Assembly: GCF_003449035.1 (NCBI RefSeq)
Contig: NZ_QRGB01000001.1
Coordinates: forward strand, 3,404,876 to 3,468,875
Origin: Pedobacter indicus
Lineage (GTDB): Bacteria; Bacteroidota; Bacteroidia; Sphingobacteriales; Sphingobacteriaceae
Reading direction: 5' to 3'
Length of the DNA stretch: 64,000 nucleotides
Under the pieces are notes generated by a model. That model worked only from the letters and a program-made list of their open reading frames with translations, searched no databases and had not been told where the DNA came from. Numbering within the stretch: the stretch's first letter is position 1; every line of letters begins with the position of its first letter. Both the position numbers and the translations under genes were made by a program. This document shows positions 27,838 through 37,439 of the stretch, in pieces.

Positions 27838-30800
27838 TTAAAGAGCTAAATTCACTCCAAGCGTATAAGTCATGGGCATCGGTGTATCACCAGATTCTGG
27901 GTCATACCCTGGCCAGTCCGTAAACGTGAAGAGATTACGAGCCGATGCAAATATCCGTATCCCTTTGGCACCAACACGCTCAACAACTTTACTTGGCATA
28001 GTATAAGATAAAGACACATCCTGAACACGAACGAATGAACGCGGTTTAAAGATCCTCAGCCCGCCGTCATATGCGCCATGCACCTCCGAAGTTCGCGCAT
28101 ACTCATTATTACCGTTGGTTGGTGTCCAATAAGGAACGTTCCAGATACCGCGACGGTCATATTCCGTCGATTCATGCAGCGCATGAGCGAAATTGGCAAT
28201 ATGACCCAGATCGGCTCGTAAAAACACCGATGCTGAAAAATGTTCAAGGAATGACACGTCGTTTCTTAATCCTAAACGAACCCGAGGTTTCGTGTAACCA
28301 ATGAACGACTTATCAATCAATGCATCATAAGCATAATTCCCATCTACATCGGTCGACTTGTAATCGCCAGGCAGCATACCAAATTTTGCAGCTTCTTCAG
28401 CCTCATGAAGTTGCCAAACTCCCGTCACGTCATATTCCCAAACGGCGTCAATCGCTTTTCCGGGAAACCATTGGTTTGTATAATCCGGCAACTCTCTTCT
28501 CACCAGTTGACCATTAACTTCAACGTCTTCAAACTCACCAAACAAGCTTTCGATTTTATTTCTGTTTAATGAGAAAACAAAGTTGGACCTCCAGGTAAGG
28601 TTCTCATTTTCTATATTCGTTGTGTTGAGAGCAATATCGATTCCCCGGTTTGCTAATTCACCCAAATTCGCAGTAATCTGGTTAAAACCTGTAATTTCGG
28701 GAAGCTGTCTAGCCATCAGCAAGTCTGTCGTTGTCATATCGTAAAGATCGATCGATAAATCGATCTTATTATCAAGTAATCCGATATCAAAACCAACATT
28801 GTATGCTTCCGTTTTTTCCCAACGCAAACCTGGGTTAGCCAGTGTATTATTATATAATCCCATCTGTAGGTTCGAACCGTCATAGTACAGGTTAGTTGCT
28901 ATCTGAGCCAACGCAGCATAAATACCAATATCCCTATTCCCATTAATCCCCCATGACAATCTCAACTTCAAACGGTTCAAGACCGAATTTTCAGGAAAAA
29001 AATCTTCTTCAGAAACAACCCAAGCAAACGCTGCAGCCGGAAAAGTTGCTTTGTTATTTGCAATTCCAAAAGCAGAATACCCGTCTCTTCTTACTGATGC
29101 GGTGAACAAGTATCTGTCTAATAGTGAGTAATTCACCCTAGCCATCATCGCATTCCCACCTGCTTCTGTGTCGTTATTATTCAAGAATGGTTTCGATCCA
29201 AACTGTAGTCCATGATAAATTAGCTGCTGATTGGGAAGAAAAGTTTCATTGTCTGCTCGAGACAAATAAGTCTTAGTTTGTTCAGCATTGTACAGCAAGG
29301 TTACATCGAAGTCATGTATGCCAAATTCGCGCTTCCAGGTTAGAATATTATCAATCATCCACGCACTTAAAGAACTATCATCTCTTCTTCCGTAGCCATC
29401 TATATGGTCGCTTTCACCCACAATGGTTCCTGGTCCCCAGAAATTATAATTTTTTCCATAGCTAAGTCTTGGCTGAAAAGATACTCTAAAGTTAAAGCCA
29501 TAAGGTAAGGTCAGGTTCCCATAAACCGAAGCGAAAAAGCTTGTAGTTTTATTTAATCGATCCTGCAATAAATGGTTAATCAACGGATTTGTATGATAAT
29601 AATCATTCGGATACCACTTTATGCTTCCATCATCCTCATATACCTTACTGTAGGGTCCCATTGATTTGATATCACCAATTGCTGCAGGAACCGTACTCTC
29701 GTCTCGTACCGACAACTGTGCATTAGTACCCACGTTTAACCATTCATTTACTTTAAAATCAACGTTTAGTCTTGATCGGATTGCATTAAACTCGTCTCCA
29801 AGAATAATCCCTTCGTTATCTACATAGCCTAACGACCAATAGTAATTGTAGTTATCCGCTCCGCCGCCAATACTTACATCATAATCCTGATTAATACCTG
29901 AATGAAAAACCTGATCTTGCCAGTCGGTTGTCTGCCCAGCTAAATATTGCTCAACCTCTGTTTCAAAAAAATTCAGTCTTCCTAAATATTCCAATGTGTT
30001 ATCAGCGTGAGGGTTAGAACTCGCATTGCGCCACTGCTCAATAGTCACCCCTTCCGGCAAATCGTTTGGATCGTTCCAGTACCAATCAGGTAGCCCTGTA
30101 CCCTTTGTTCTGAAGAAGTCTCGTCTGAAGTTCTCGTAGCCTTTAGCATCGAGTGGACCAAATTTATCATTCGACAAAGAACTCACTCCCGTTTTCGCTG
30201 TAAAATTGATCATAGGTTTACCTGACTTACCCTTTTTTGTTGTTACCATCACAACACCCGAAGCAGCCTTAGCCCCGAAAACCGCTGCTGAACTCGCATC
30301 TTTTAGTACATCGATGCTTTCAATATCGTTCGGGTTGATATCTGCCAAACTACCACTATAAATAACCCCATCTAAAACTACGAGCGGAGTGGTTCCCCCG
30401 GTCAAAGAGGTTGTTCCACGGACTTCCATGCTTCCACCACCATCTGCAGAGGCACCCTGCGTACCGTAGAAACCCGCAACTGTCCCAGATAACATTTCAC
30501 CTATTTGGGTTACAGGCTGATTTTCAAAAGTTTCACCACTTACACGTTGAATTGATCCTGTCAGATCGCTTCTTTTTTGCGTTCCGTACCCGACCACAAC
30601 CACTTCATCTAGCTGCGCCCTGTCCTCTGCCATACTTACATTCAACGAGGTTCCTGTGACCGTCACTTCGGTATCCTTATAACCGATATAGGACAACTGT
30701 AAAATTTCGCCATCAGAAGCATTGATCACAAAGTTACCCTCTGCATCAGTAGATGTACTCAAATTCCTGTCTTTTACCTTAATGCTAACACCAATGAGTG

Positions 30801-30939
30801 GTTCATTTGAAAGCTGATCCGTTACCGTACCCGTAAACCCTCCTACCTCTTGCGAAAAAAGAGAAAAAGGAGAGAAGATGAAAAGACAGCTTAAAAATAA
30901 ATACGCCCATCTACGTGGCATGCGATTTTGTTTATTCAT
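27838..30939 (-). CDS. SusC/RagA TonB-linked outer-membrane protein
   Basis: This 1033-residue transporter has a signal peptide ending LFSQE, a carboxypeptidase-regulatory-like domain (GFTGTVTDQLSNEPLIGVSIKVKD), TonB box DEVVVVGYGTQKR, the plug motif DASSAAVFGAKAASGVVMVTTKKG and a barrel ending TLGVNLAL. It heads the SusC-SusD-BNR_4 operon. A minus-strand TATATTTG lies 202 bp upstream at 31141-31148, implying a long leader if it is used. Confidence 0.96.
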   Translation of the reverse strand: MNKQNRMPRRWAYLFLSCLFIFSPFSLFSQEVGGFTGTVTDQLSNEPLIGVSIKVKDRNLSTSTDAEGNFVINASDGEILQLSYIGYKDTEVTVTGTSLNVSMAEDRAQLDEVVVVGYGTQKRSDLTGSIQRVSGETFENQPVTQIGEMLSGTVAGFYGTQGASADGGGSMEVRGTTSLTGGTTPLVVLDGVIYSGSLADINPNDIESIDVLKDASSAAVFGAKAASGVVMVTTKKGKSGKPMINFTAKTGVSSLSNDKFGPLDAKGYENFRRDFFRTKGTGLPDWYWNDPNDLPEGVTIEQWRNASSNPHADNTLEYLGRLNFFETEVEQYLAGQTTDWQDQVFHSGINQDYDVSIGGGADNYNYYWSLGYVDNEGIILGDEFNAIRSRLNVDFKVNEWLNVGTNAQLSVRDESTVPAAIGDIKSMGPYSKVYEDDGSIKWYPNDYYHTNPLINHLLQDRLNKTTSFFASVYGNLTLPYGFNFRVSFQPRLSYGKNYNFWGPGTIVGESDHIDGYGRRDDSSLSAWMIDNILTWKREFGIHDFDVTLLYNAEQTKTYLSRADNETFLPNQQLIYHGLQFGSKPFLNNNDTEAGGNAMMARVNYSLLDRYLFTASVRRDGYSAFGIANNKATFPAAAFAWVVSEEDFFPENSVLNRLKLRLSWGINGNRDIGIYAALAQIATNLYYDGSNLQMGLYNNTLANPGLRWEKTEAYNVGFDIGLLDNKIDLSIDLYDMTTTDLLMARQLPEITGFNQITANLGELANRGIDIALNTTNIENENLTWRSNFVFSLNRNKIESLFGEFEDVEVNGQLVRRELPDYTNQWFPGKAIDAVWEYDVTGVWQLHEAEEAAKFGMLPGDYKSTDVDGNYAYDALIDKSFIGYTKPRVRLGLRNDVSFLEHFSASVFLRADLGHIANFAHALHESTEYDRRGIWNVPYWTPTNGNNEYARTSEVHGAYDGGLRIFKPRSFVRVQDVSLSYTMPSKVVERVGAKGIRIFASARNLFTFTDWPGYDPESGDTPMPMTYTLGVNLAL

Positions 30940-31392
30940 AACTAGGATTGATTGATTTTAAAACTCATTTATTTTAGGTTAATTAAGAAAAACTTACATT
31001 TATTCTGATAATTGTTTACGTACCCGATTAAGGAGCAGAAAAGATTAAATTATTTTTTTTTACAAAATATGGAACAACGAAAACTGACAGACACACGATC
31101 ATATCACTGGAACACAGTTCATTATTTAGGTTCTATATATCAAATATAACGAGCTAATATTAAATTAACAAATTAAAAACACCGAGATTCTTCTATCTTT
31201 GAAAGATAGTGCTTATCCATTCAACTATCAGAATTATCAGACGGAAGCATTTTTGTTTTATACGGTCGCGGGGATCCACACTATGCAGCATCCGCGAGAT
31301 TCAATTTAGCATGGGTTCTAGCAGAAAGTCGAACAAAATAAGAGTTGTGTATAAATTTAAAACGAAAAATTCGGACATTTACTTCCAAAACC
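30940..31392. promoter_or_regulatory. Divergent promoter region between SusC and the 31393 gene
   Basis: This 453-bp region has two full -7 matches pointing away from each other: TATATTTG on the minus strand at 31141-31148 and TATCTTTG on the plus strand at 31194-31201. Both imply leaders of about 190-200 nt. The plus-strand box is embedded in CTATCTTTGAAAGATAG, an inverted repeat. No coding sequence is seen. Confidence 0.5.
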
Positions 31393-31731
31393 ATGATCAA
31401 CTATAACAATAAATTTTTTAAGGCTGTCCGCACCAGCCCGAATGGTGAAACATCGCCCCATACAATTTTCCATTACAAACAATCCGGAAACATTTTAACT
31501 GCTGAATATTCTGGAGGAAAAATAGCTGCTGGACACTTAATAGGCCTGGTCAATGGACAAGGGCATATTGATATGCATTATCATCAGATTAACGATCAGG
31601 GAGAACTGATGATAGGCGTATGCCATTCCATACCAGAGATGCTTTCTAACGGCAAGATCAGACTACATGAAACATGGCAATGGACATCTGGCGAAAAAAC
31701 GAGTGGGGAATCAATCTTAGAAGAGGTATAA
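31393..31731 (+). CDS. Conserved hypothetical protein, 112 residues
   Basis: The start at ATG 31393 (MINYNNKFFKAVRTSPNGE) is chosen over an upstream ATG with poor coding character. The protein is small, soluble and beta-rich (FHYKQSGNILTAEYSGG, GHLIGLVNGQGHIDMHYHQI, KIRLHETWQW). Similar Bacteroidota proteins are sometimes labelled N-acetylglutamate synthase, but nothing here supports that activity. I treat the function as unknown. It ends 9 bp from the convergent carbinolamine dehydratase gene. Confidence 0.65.
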   Translation: MINYNNKFFKAVRTSPNGETSPHTIFHYKQSGNILTAEYSGGKIAAGHLIGLVNGQGHIDMHYHQINDQGELMIGVCHSIPEMLSNGKIRLHETWQWTSGEKTSGESILEEV

Positions 31732-31740
31732 AATAACTAG

Positions 31741-31998
31741 CTACAATAGCTTATCAATTTCTTTTGCTAAAGCACGATCCTTTTCGGTGACTATATCACC
31801 CTGATCATGCGTGCTTAACCAAAACTCTAACTGATTATATTCGTTAGTCCACCGCGGATGGTGATTGTTCTTCTCAGCGACAAAAGCAACACGCAGCATA
31901 AAAGCAAAGGCTTCCTGAAAATCCTGAAAAATAAATTTCTTGTAAAGCTTTTGGTCTACTTCCCGCCAATCTTCTTGTGATATCTTTTCCATTTTCAA
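31741..31998 (-). CDS. Pterin-4-alpha-carbinolamine dehydratase
   Basis: This 85-residue protein carries the family signature EKNNHHPRWTNEYNQLEFWLSTHD, including the paired catalytic histidines, and a C-terminal EKDRALAKEID helix. The enzyme dehydrates 4a-hydroxytetrahydropterin, recycling pterin cofactor after aromatic amino-acid hydroxylation. It may also act in molybdopterin-related chemistry. No hydroxylase gene is in the window. Confidence 0.93.
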   Translation of the reverse strand: MKMEKISQEDWREVDQKLYKKFIFQDFQEAFAFMLRVAFVAEKNNHHPRWTNEYNQLEFWLSTHDQGDIVTEKDRALAKEIDKLL

Positions 31999-32086
31999 TA
32001 TATTAGATAGCTCATACGCATAACAAAAAACTCAAGTTTAAGTTTCACAAAACCTAGATATTACGACTGAATCAAAATAATATTTA

Positions 32087-33172
32087 ATGAAAAACCTCAT
32101 AATCACATCCATTATTATTTTACTTTCTTTGCCTGTCTTGGCACAAAACACTCTCAAACTCGCGGTCGCGGGTCTCAGTCACGGACATGTCGATTGGATA
32201 TTTAATCGTAAAGACAAGGGCGATGTTCAACTCGTAGGTATTTATGAAACCAACCAAGAACTGATTAACCGATACGCAGAACGCTATGACATTGACCGCT
32301 CATTATTTTTCACAGACCTTGATCAAATGCTTGATAGCGTTCAACCCGAAGCAGTTTCTGCGTTCGGTGCAATTAGCGAGCATATCACTGTTGTCAGAGC
32401 TTGTGCGCCGCGAAAAATACATGTGATGGTGGAAAAACCACTCGCAACAACCCTTGCTGATGCAAAGGAAATCCAAGAGCTAGCACAAAAGCATTCCATC
32501 CATGTATTAACAAATTTCGAAACCTCCTGGTATTCCAGCAATCAACATGTTTACAAATTACTTGAAGAAGGTCAACTCGGTAAAATCAAAAAAGTCATGG
32601 TTAACGACGGACACCAAGGTCCAAAAGAAATTGGTGTCAGCAAGGAATTTCTTGAAATTTTGACTGACCCAAAAAAGAATGGAGCCGGTGCTTTGGTTGA
32701 TTTTGGATGTTATGGAGCGAATTTGATGACTTGGCTACTTAAGGGAGAAAAGCCTATTTCTGTTACAGCAGTAATAGCCCAAAATAAACCTGAAATTTAT
32801 AAAGAGGTCGACGACGAAGCTTCCATTATTCTGCAATACCCCAACGCTCAATGCATCATCCAAGCCTCATGGAACTGGCCTTTCTCCAGAAAAGACATGG
32901 AAGTTTATGGCGAAAAGGGTTATGCTATTGCAGCAGACGCAACAACAATACGCCAGCGTATCCAAGAAAATTCAAAGGAGCAAACTCTGAAGTTAGAATC
33001 AAGGCCTGCTCCTTTCGATGATCCTTTTTCGATACTAAATGCCGTGGTTCATAATCAACTCGCCCCAAAAGAATATCAATTATACGGATTGGATATTAAC
33101 GTTACTGTTGTTGAGATTTTAGAGGCGGCCATAGAATCGGCACGGACCAAGCAGACAGTATTTCTTAATTAA
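32087..33172 (+). CDS. Exported Gfo/Idh/MocA-family oxidoreductase
   Basis: This 361-residue protein has an N-terminal signal peptide ending PVLAQ, then a Rossmann domain (VAGLSHGHVDWIF), the family motif MVEKPLATTLADAKEIQ and the C-terminal alpha/beta domain. The family reduces or oxidises sugars with NAD(P). Secreted members in Bacteroidota are often glycan-processing enzymes that keep their cofactor bound. Its stop overlaps the convergent 33169 gene by 4 bp. Confidence 0.88.
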   Translation: MKNLIITSIIILLSLPVLAQNTLKLAVAGLSHGHVDWIFNRKDKGDVQLVGIYETNQELINRYAERYDIDRSLFFTDLDQMLDSVQPEAVSAFGAISEHITVVRACAPRKIHVMVEKPLATTLADAKEIQELAQKHSIHVLTNFETSWYSSNQHVYKLLEEGQLGKIKKVMVNDGHQGPKEIGVSKEFLEILTDPKKNGAGALVDFGCYGANLMTWLLKGEKPISVTAVIAQNKPEIYKEVDDEASIILQYPNAQCIIQASWNWPFSRKDMEVYGEKGYAIAADATTIRQRIQENSKEQTLKLESRPAPFDDPFSILNAVVHNQLAPKEYQLYGLDINVTVVEILEAAIESARTKQTVFLN

Positions 33173-34089
33173 AGATAGATCTGTACGCCACCGATAAATC
33201 CGATATTAACCGCATTCATTTCACCTTCGCTCAAACTCTTTTTCCAGATGGTGTTCTTGATCATCTCTTTTCCATCTTCAGTGTTCGTGAAGATGTGCGA
33301 TGCAACGGGACCTGCATAAATTTCGATCGATTCGGACAGTTTGTAGGCTGGCAATAATCGAAGCGAATTTTTATTGTACATTCCGCCATCAAAATCGATC
33401 AGCCCGGTACCAACTACTTCCATGTTTAGTGTAAAAGCATCTTTTGACAGCAAATGGGCTCCGATACCCCCTTCAAATGCATACTTCTGCTCTCCATTTT
33501 GAAGATTGTAACCCAACCCTATAATGCCGTATAAAACGCGCCCACCGGAACGAAAGGAAGCTAAAATCGTCTGATCATCACCAACGCTTAAACCGAGTGA
33601 CATACTGCCATCCTTGATGATATTCACGAGACCTACCGGATAGTCACTGCTGTCAGCAATATTCATCAGTCCAGTAAACTGCACACCATCAACCGAACCT
33701 GCTTTGTTAATCAGTCCGGCAATCTGGACTCCACTAACATGTCCCTTCGCCAGGTTAAATAGACCGGCCATCTGCATGCCTTTGCCATTGCGATAAGTAT
33801 TTAGAACCCCTGCAAATTGGGCGCCCTGAGCCTCTTCTTTAATTAGGTTAGCAACCCCGGCTATACTCAATCCTTTTTCATTTTTTGAAAGACCAGCAAT
33901 GCCATGCGCAGAAAATATATTTGAATACTCTCCAGCTCGTACACCGTGATTACTGATAGGATAAACCAAGCCGACATGAATATTATGCATAAACCCGGTC
34001 GGCTGCCCCGATTCTTGTGCAAAAGAAATGTTAAAAGAAAGTAAACTTAGTCCAATACCTGCTGCGATAGCAATTAGTTGTGATTTCAT
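33169..34089 (-). CDS. LA_2272-type surface-repeat outer-membrane protein
   Basis: This 306-residue protein has a signal peptide ending ISFAQ. The central part has about six imperfect units of the form xGxQxxGLxN (AQGAQFAGVLNT, GKGMQMAGLFNL, VSGVQIAGLINK, VDGVQFTGLMNI), the pattern called the LA_2272 surface repeat. The C-terminal region looks like membrane beta-strands. The same repeats fill the protein at 34149-35813. It has a GGGGTA-type promoter box upstream. Function is unknown, and a barrel or beta-solenoid surface structure is inferred. Confidence 0.75.
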   Translation of the reverse strand: MKSQLIAIAAGIGLSLLSFNISFAQESGQPTGFMHNIHVGLVYPISNHGVRAGEYSNIFSAHGIAGLSKNEKGLSIAGVANLIKEEAQGAQFAGVLNTYRNGKGMQMAGLFNLAKGHVSGVQIAGLINKAGSVDGVQFTGLMNIADSSDYPVGLVNIIKDGSMSLGLSVGDDQTILASFRSGGRVLYGIIGLGYNLQNGEQKYAFEGGIGAHLLSKDAFTLNMEVVGTGLIDFDGGMYNKNSLRLLPAYKLSESIEIYAGPVASHIFTNTEDGKEMIKNTIWKKSLSEGEMNAVNIGFIGGVQIYL

Positions 34090-34098
34090 ATGTTGTCT

Positions 34099-34138
34099 TG
34101 TTTATATATAAGACAACCCTGTATTGGTTTACCCCTAT
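34099..34138 (-). promoter_or_regulatory. GGGGTA-box promoter of the 33169-34089 gene
   Basis: The minus strand reads ATAGGGGTA-N13-TTGTC-N7-TAAACA, ending 9 bp before the ATG. The same elements with identical spacing stand upstream of the 37440-38006 gene. TATATAAA begins 21 bp after GGGGTA, the spacing also found at the palindromic G5 boxes. Confidence 0.6.
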
Positions 34139-34148
34139 CCCAATCTAA

Positions 34149-35813
34149 TTAAAATAATGTGATACCGATATCCCAGCCTAACCAACCATTCGTTTTGGAA
34201 TTAAATCGCTTACCTTCATAATTCTTAAAAGGAAAATGAGCTTTATATCCGTCAACAGCATTAGTCTGGTCGTTCACAAAAACGTTGAAAGCCGGCCCTG
34301 CATACACTTCAACATTTTTTGATAGTCTGAAATTCGCGACCAGCTTAGCGCGGTATAAATTACTCAGCTCTTTCCAGTTGCCTAAATAAGCATTTTGAGA
34401 AGTCGCCTGAACACCCAAAGAAAACCGCTGATTAACAATAAAATCACGACCAAACCCTCCACCCAAAAGAAACATTTTTTCATCGGGCAGAACACTCATC
34501 CCGACTTTTAAAATGCTATAAAAACCTGCTACTCCGGACTGATATTCAAGGTTCAACTGTGTCAATTCATTATTCGAAACAGACACACGGCTATACCCCC
34601 CTTTTATAAAATTTAACAATCCGATACTCACACCCGAAGTTGTGTCGGCTATGTTGACAAGACCAAGCTGAAGCCCATTAATTTTTCTAGCGTAATTTAT
34701 CGTTCCGAGCTGCAATCCCCGAACCTCACCATGGTTGATATTTGTTAATCCTGCTATTTGCATCCCTTTTGTGTTGCCATGTACTAAATTAATCCCACCG
34801 GTCAGCTGGGCACCTTTTACATGCTTAAGGTCGTGGTTATACATTCCGCTGACCTGCAAGCCAACAACGCTATCCATCACGGTGTTACTAATTCCTGATA
34901 ACTGAACACCTCGCATACCACCGCCTACTAAATTAAAAACACCGGCAGCCTGGACGACACGTATATCGGATTTATTAATATTAAAAATGCCCCCCAATTC
35001 GACACCGTCGACACCGAACGTATATCCTCCTATCAAATTAATAGAAACCTTCGGCACAATCTGCCCGCTCAATGAACCATGAGTGCTTAAACCCGGAGTA
35101 AGTGAAGTTTGAACCGGCGAATTAGCAAAGAACCCACCCAGATTTAAGCTTTGGAGCTTTTGTTTGGATGAAACCAAAAAACGACCCACCCCGGTACGTT
35201 CAGCTGCATTCAAATCACTACCTGCTCGGTATCCGAAATTACGATCCTCCTCCCCAATCAGCACCGGAGCCAGAAGCACGACTGTGGTATCTCGATAATA
35301 TTCCTTACTGACAGTCAGTGATAAACTGTTAACCGGATTTTTCACTTTAATCTGGAAATACCCATTCTTATCGGTCAGAGTAGAAAGAAGCAGCCGCTTT
35401 TCATACACGCTGGCATAAGCAATGCGCTCACCAGTCACATCATCAATTACATAACCCGTTATCGTATTGATTTTCCCATATTCGTGATTATCCTCAGACA
35501 CCAGTTGTAAGCGATTCGGCGCTAATCGCAGTACGACATAGTTAGGGGCTTCCATGTATTCATAATCACCTTTCAAGAGCTGGTTCAATATCTTTTCAAT
35601 CGACTCCTGTTTTGCAGATAGGGTTACCAAACTATCCTTCGGTAACGCATCACTGCTGTAAGAAAAGTAAAAGCCTCCCAACCTACCAATTTCAGTCAAT
35701 AAAGAATCCAACCTTTCTTCCTTGGCCTCAATTGACACCAAAGTAGAAAGGTAGTTTTGAGCAAAGCTCGGTAACGAAAACAGAGTAAAGAAAAGTAAGG
35801 CACAAAGCCTCAT
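34149..35813 (-). CDS. STN/CarboxypepD_reg-like protein with LA_2272-type surface repeats
   Basis: 554 residues from ATG 35813, which overlaps the FecR stop in ATGA. Signal peptide ends PSFAQ. Domain order: STN-like secretin/TonB N-terminal domain (about 25-105), a carboxypeptidase-regulatory-like domain (NTITGYVIDDVTGERIAYASVYEKR), then about nine surface repeats (MRGVQLSGISNT, VVGLQVSGMYNH, TKGMQIAGLTNI), then a barrel-like C-terminus. It occupies the place usually held by a TonB receptor after sigma/FecR. Its STN domain could signal to FecR, which is an inference. Confidence 0.78.
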   Translation of the reverse strand: MRLCALLFFTLFSLPSFAQNYLSTLVSIEAKEERLDSLLTEIGRLGGFYFSYSSDALPKDSLVTLSAKQESIEKILNQLLKGDYEYMEAPNYVVLRLAPNRLQLVSEDNHEYGKINTITGYVIDDVTGERIAYASVYEKRLLLSTLTDKNGYFQIKVKNPVNSLSLTVSKEYYRDTTVVLLAPVLIGEEDRNFGYRAGSDLNAAERTGVGRFLVSSKQKLQSLNLGGFFANSPVQTSLTPGLSTHGSLSGQIVPKVSINLIGGYTFGVDGVELGGIFNINKSDIRVVQAAGVFNLVGGGMRGVQLSGISNTVMDSVVGLQVSGMYNHDLKHVKGAQLTGGINLVHGNTKGMQIAGLTNINHGEVRGLQLGTINYARKINGLQLGLVNIADTTSGVSIGLLNFIKGGYSRVSVSNNELTQLNLEYQSGVAGFYSILKVGMSVLPDEKMFLLGGGFGRDFIVNQRFSLGVQATSQNAYLGNWKELSNLYRAKLVANFRLSKNVEVYAGPAFNVFVNDQTNAVDGYKAHFPFKNYEGKRFNSKTNGWLGWDIGITLF

Positions 35814-36817
35814 TTGTAAAGCACGGTATATTCTCCTCTCTTTTTCATTTTGATATCGAATGTCTCGCATATAAGATCTAAGTTCGAACGAATCGAAGTA
35901 TTGTATTTAAGAGTTGTGTTTAATTCTAAATTTTCTAATTCCTGATCCTCGATTTCTATCTGCACTCCATAAGCTTCATTGAGCACATCAACCAATCTGT
36001 ACAAAGGCGTACCATCAGCGATAAATTCACTATTTCGGTAATATTTATGTAATTGATCTTGAATTTGGCTTTTATTAAGCTCAGATGAATTTCGATCGAT
36101 CTGAACCGTCTCGTCCCGTTTCAAACGTATCACGACATGCTTTTTGCTAACTTCCACGATACCCGTTTCAACGATTAGCTCCGTTTTATCTTCTTCGATT
36201 TTAATATTAAAAGATGTCCCCACTACTTTAACGTCGACATCATTAAAAGAAACATGGAAAGGCTTCGATGAATCTGGCGCGACATCAAAAAATGCCTCAC
36301 CTTCCAATAGTTTAACGCTTCGATGATCCGTCGCGAAATGCTTTGGATATTGAATTTTACTGTTGCGGTTTAGCGTGATGATCGACCCGTCTGCCAAAGT
36401 ATCCACCAACGTATGGTTAACCGTTTCGACAAGAATCTGATTGAAAGAAGAGCGGTCATAGGCATAAAATGAAATCCAAGCCCCGATACTGATTAACACG
36501 ATGCTCGCAGCAAGTTTTATCCATGCAGGGGCTCTGTACACCGGTTCTTTCGTTGCCCCACCCCCCGCGTCACCCGCGTCAATTGCTGAATCGTTAGCTG
36601 CTAAGTGTTGTTTAAATCGATCCCAAGCCAAATTCTCGTCCAATTCACTATCTAAAGCCAGTTTCTCACTGGTTTCCCATAGTAACTGAAAATCACGATA
36701 CTGCTTCCGGTTCTCTTCGTTCTCCGTGAGCCACTTTTCTACAAATGCTTTCTCTTCGTCCGTAGCTTCACCAACCAGGTATTTGATCAGCATATCTTCG
36801 TTCACATATTTATTCAT
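35810..36817 (-). CDS. FecR-family anti-sigma factor
   Basis: This 335-residue protein has an N-terminal cytoplasmic anti-sigma region (MLIKYLVGEATDEEKAFVEKWL), one transmembrane segment (AWIKLAASIVLISIGAWISF) and a periplasmic FecR domain (TLADGSIITLNRNSKIQYPKHF, VKLLEGEAFFDVAPD, FHVSFNDVDVKVVGTSFNI). It ends with a DUF4974-type region. It overlaps the sigma gene (ATGA) and the downstream STN protein (ATGA), so three genes are tightly coupled. It should hold the ECF sigma factor until a surface signal arrives. Confidence 0.93.
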   Translation of the reverse strand: MNKYVNEDMLIKYLVGEATDEEKAFVEKWLTENEENRKQYRDFQLLWETSEKLALDSELDENLAWDRFKQHLAANDSAIDAGDAGGGATKEPVYRAPAWIKLAASIVLISIGAWISFYAYDRSSFNQILVETVNHTLVDTLADGSIITLNRNSKIQYPKHFATDHRSVKLLEGEAFFDVAPDSSKPFHVSFNDVDVKVVGTSFNIKIEEDKTELIVETGIVEVSKKHVVIRLKRDETVQIDRNSSELNKSQIQDQLHKYYRNSEFIADGTPLYRLVDVLNEAYGVQIEIEDQELENLELNTTLKYNTSIRSNLDLICETFDIKMKKRGEYTVLYK

Positions 36818-37398
36818 AGCTGATAAAAATTAACGATTAAAAAAAGGAGCGGTAAAAAGTCGACCAGTTCTGTCCTCAATATCCTTAAAGCCTTGCCCAT
36901 CTGGTTTTCAACCGTTTTAATAGAAATATTCAGATGGTCGGCAATCTCACGGTATTTTAAATCCTCAAAACGGCTCATCTGAAAAATAGTTCGACAACCT
37001 TCCGGAAGTTTATTCAGGGCACGCTGCAATTGAACTTCTAACTCTTTCAATTGCACCCTATTACTTGAATCATCATCCAACTCATTTCCACGGGTATATA
37101 CTTCATGTTGTTGGAAAGTAAACTTGACCTTTTCCCGTTTGTGATAATTAAGGCTTTCGTTATACACACTGCGGTATAAGAAAGCCTTAATAGATGTGTG
37201 AATGGTCAGATTCGAACGCTTTTCCCATAATTTAAGAAAGATCGATTGTACAATTTCCTCCGCTATGACTTCATTCTTAACAATGGTATACGCGTAGGCA
37301 TGCAGACCCTTAAAATGAGCCTTAAACAGATCCTCAAAAGCTGCATCGATCGTATCCGTGCTTTCTTCCACCAGGTTATTGCTTATAATATCCACCAA
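36814..37398 (-). CDS. ECF RNA polymerase sigma factor (sigma-70 family)
   Basis: Up to 194 residues, with region 2 (FEDLFKAHFKGLHAYAYTIVKN, SIFLKLWEKRSNL) and region 4 (ALNKLPEGCRTIFQMSRFEDLKYREIADHLNISIKTVENQM) typical of FecI-like Bacteroidota sigma factors. There is no ATG near the 5' end. TTG 37398, the adjacent GTG, or GTG at about 37371 are possible starts. TACCTTTG overlaps the first codons (37396-37403), which favours the later GTG if that box is a real promoter. It is followed by FecR with a 4-bp overlap. Confidence 0.9.
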   Translation of the reverse strand: MVDIISNNLVEESTDTIDAAFEDLFKAHFKGLHAYAYTIVKNEVIAEEIVQSIFLKLWEKRSNLTIHTSIKAFLYRSVYNESLNYHKREKVKFTFQQHEVYTRGNELDDDSSNRVQLKELEVQLQRALNKLPEGCRTIFQMSRFEDLKYREIADHLNISIKTVENQMGKALRILRTELVDFLPLLFLIVNFYQL

Positions 37399-37439
37399 AG
37401 GTATCGGATTAGGTCAAAATTCAAACAACCAGTTGGGAA

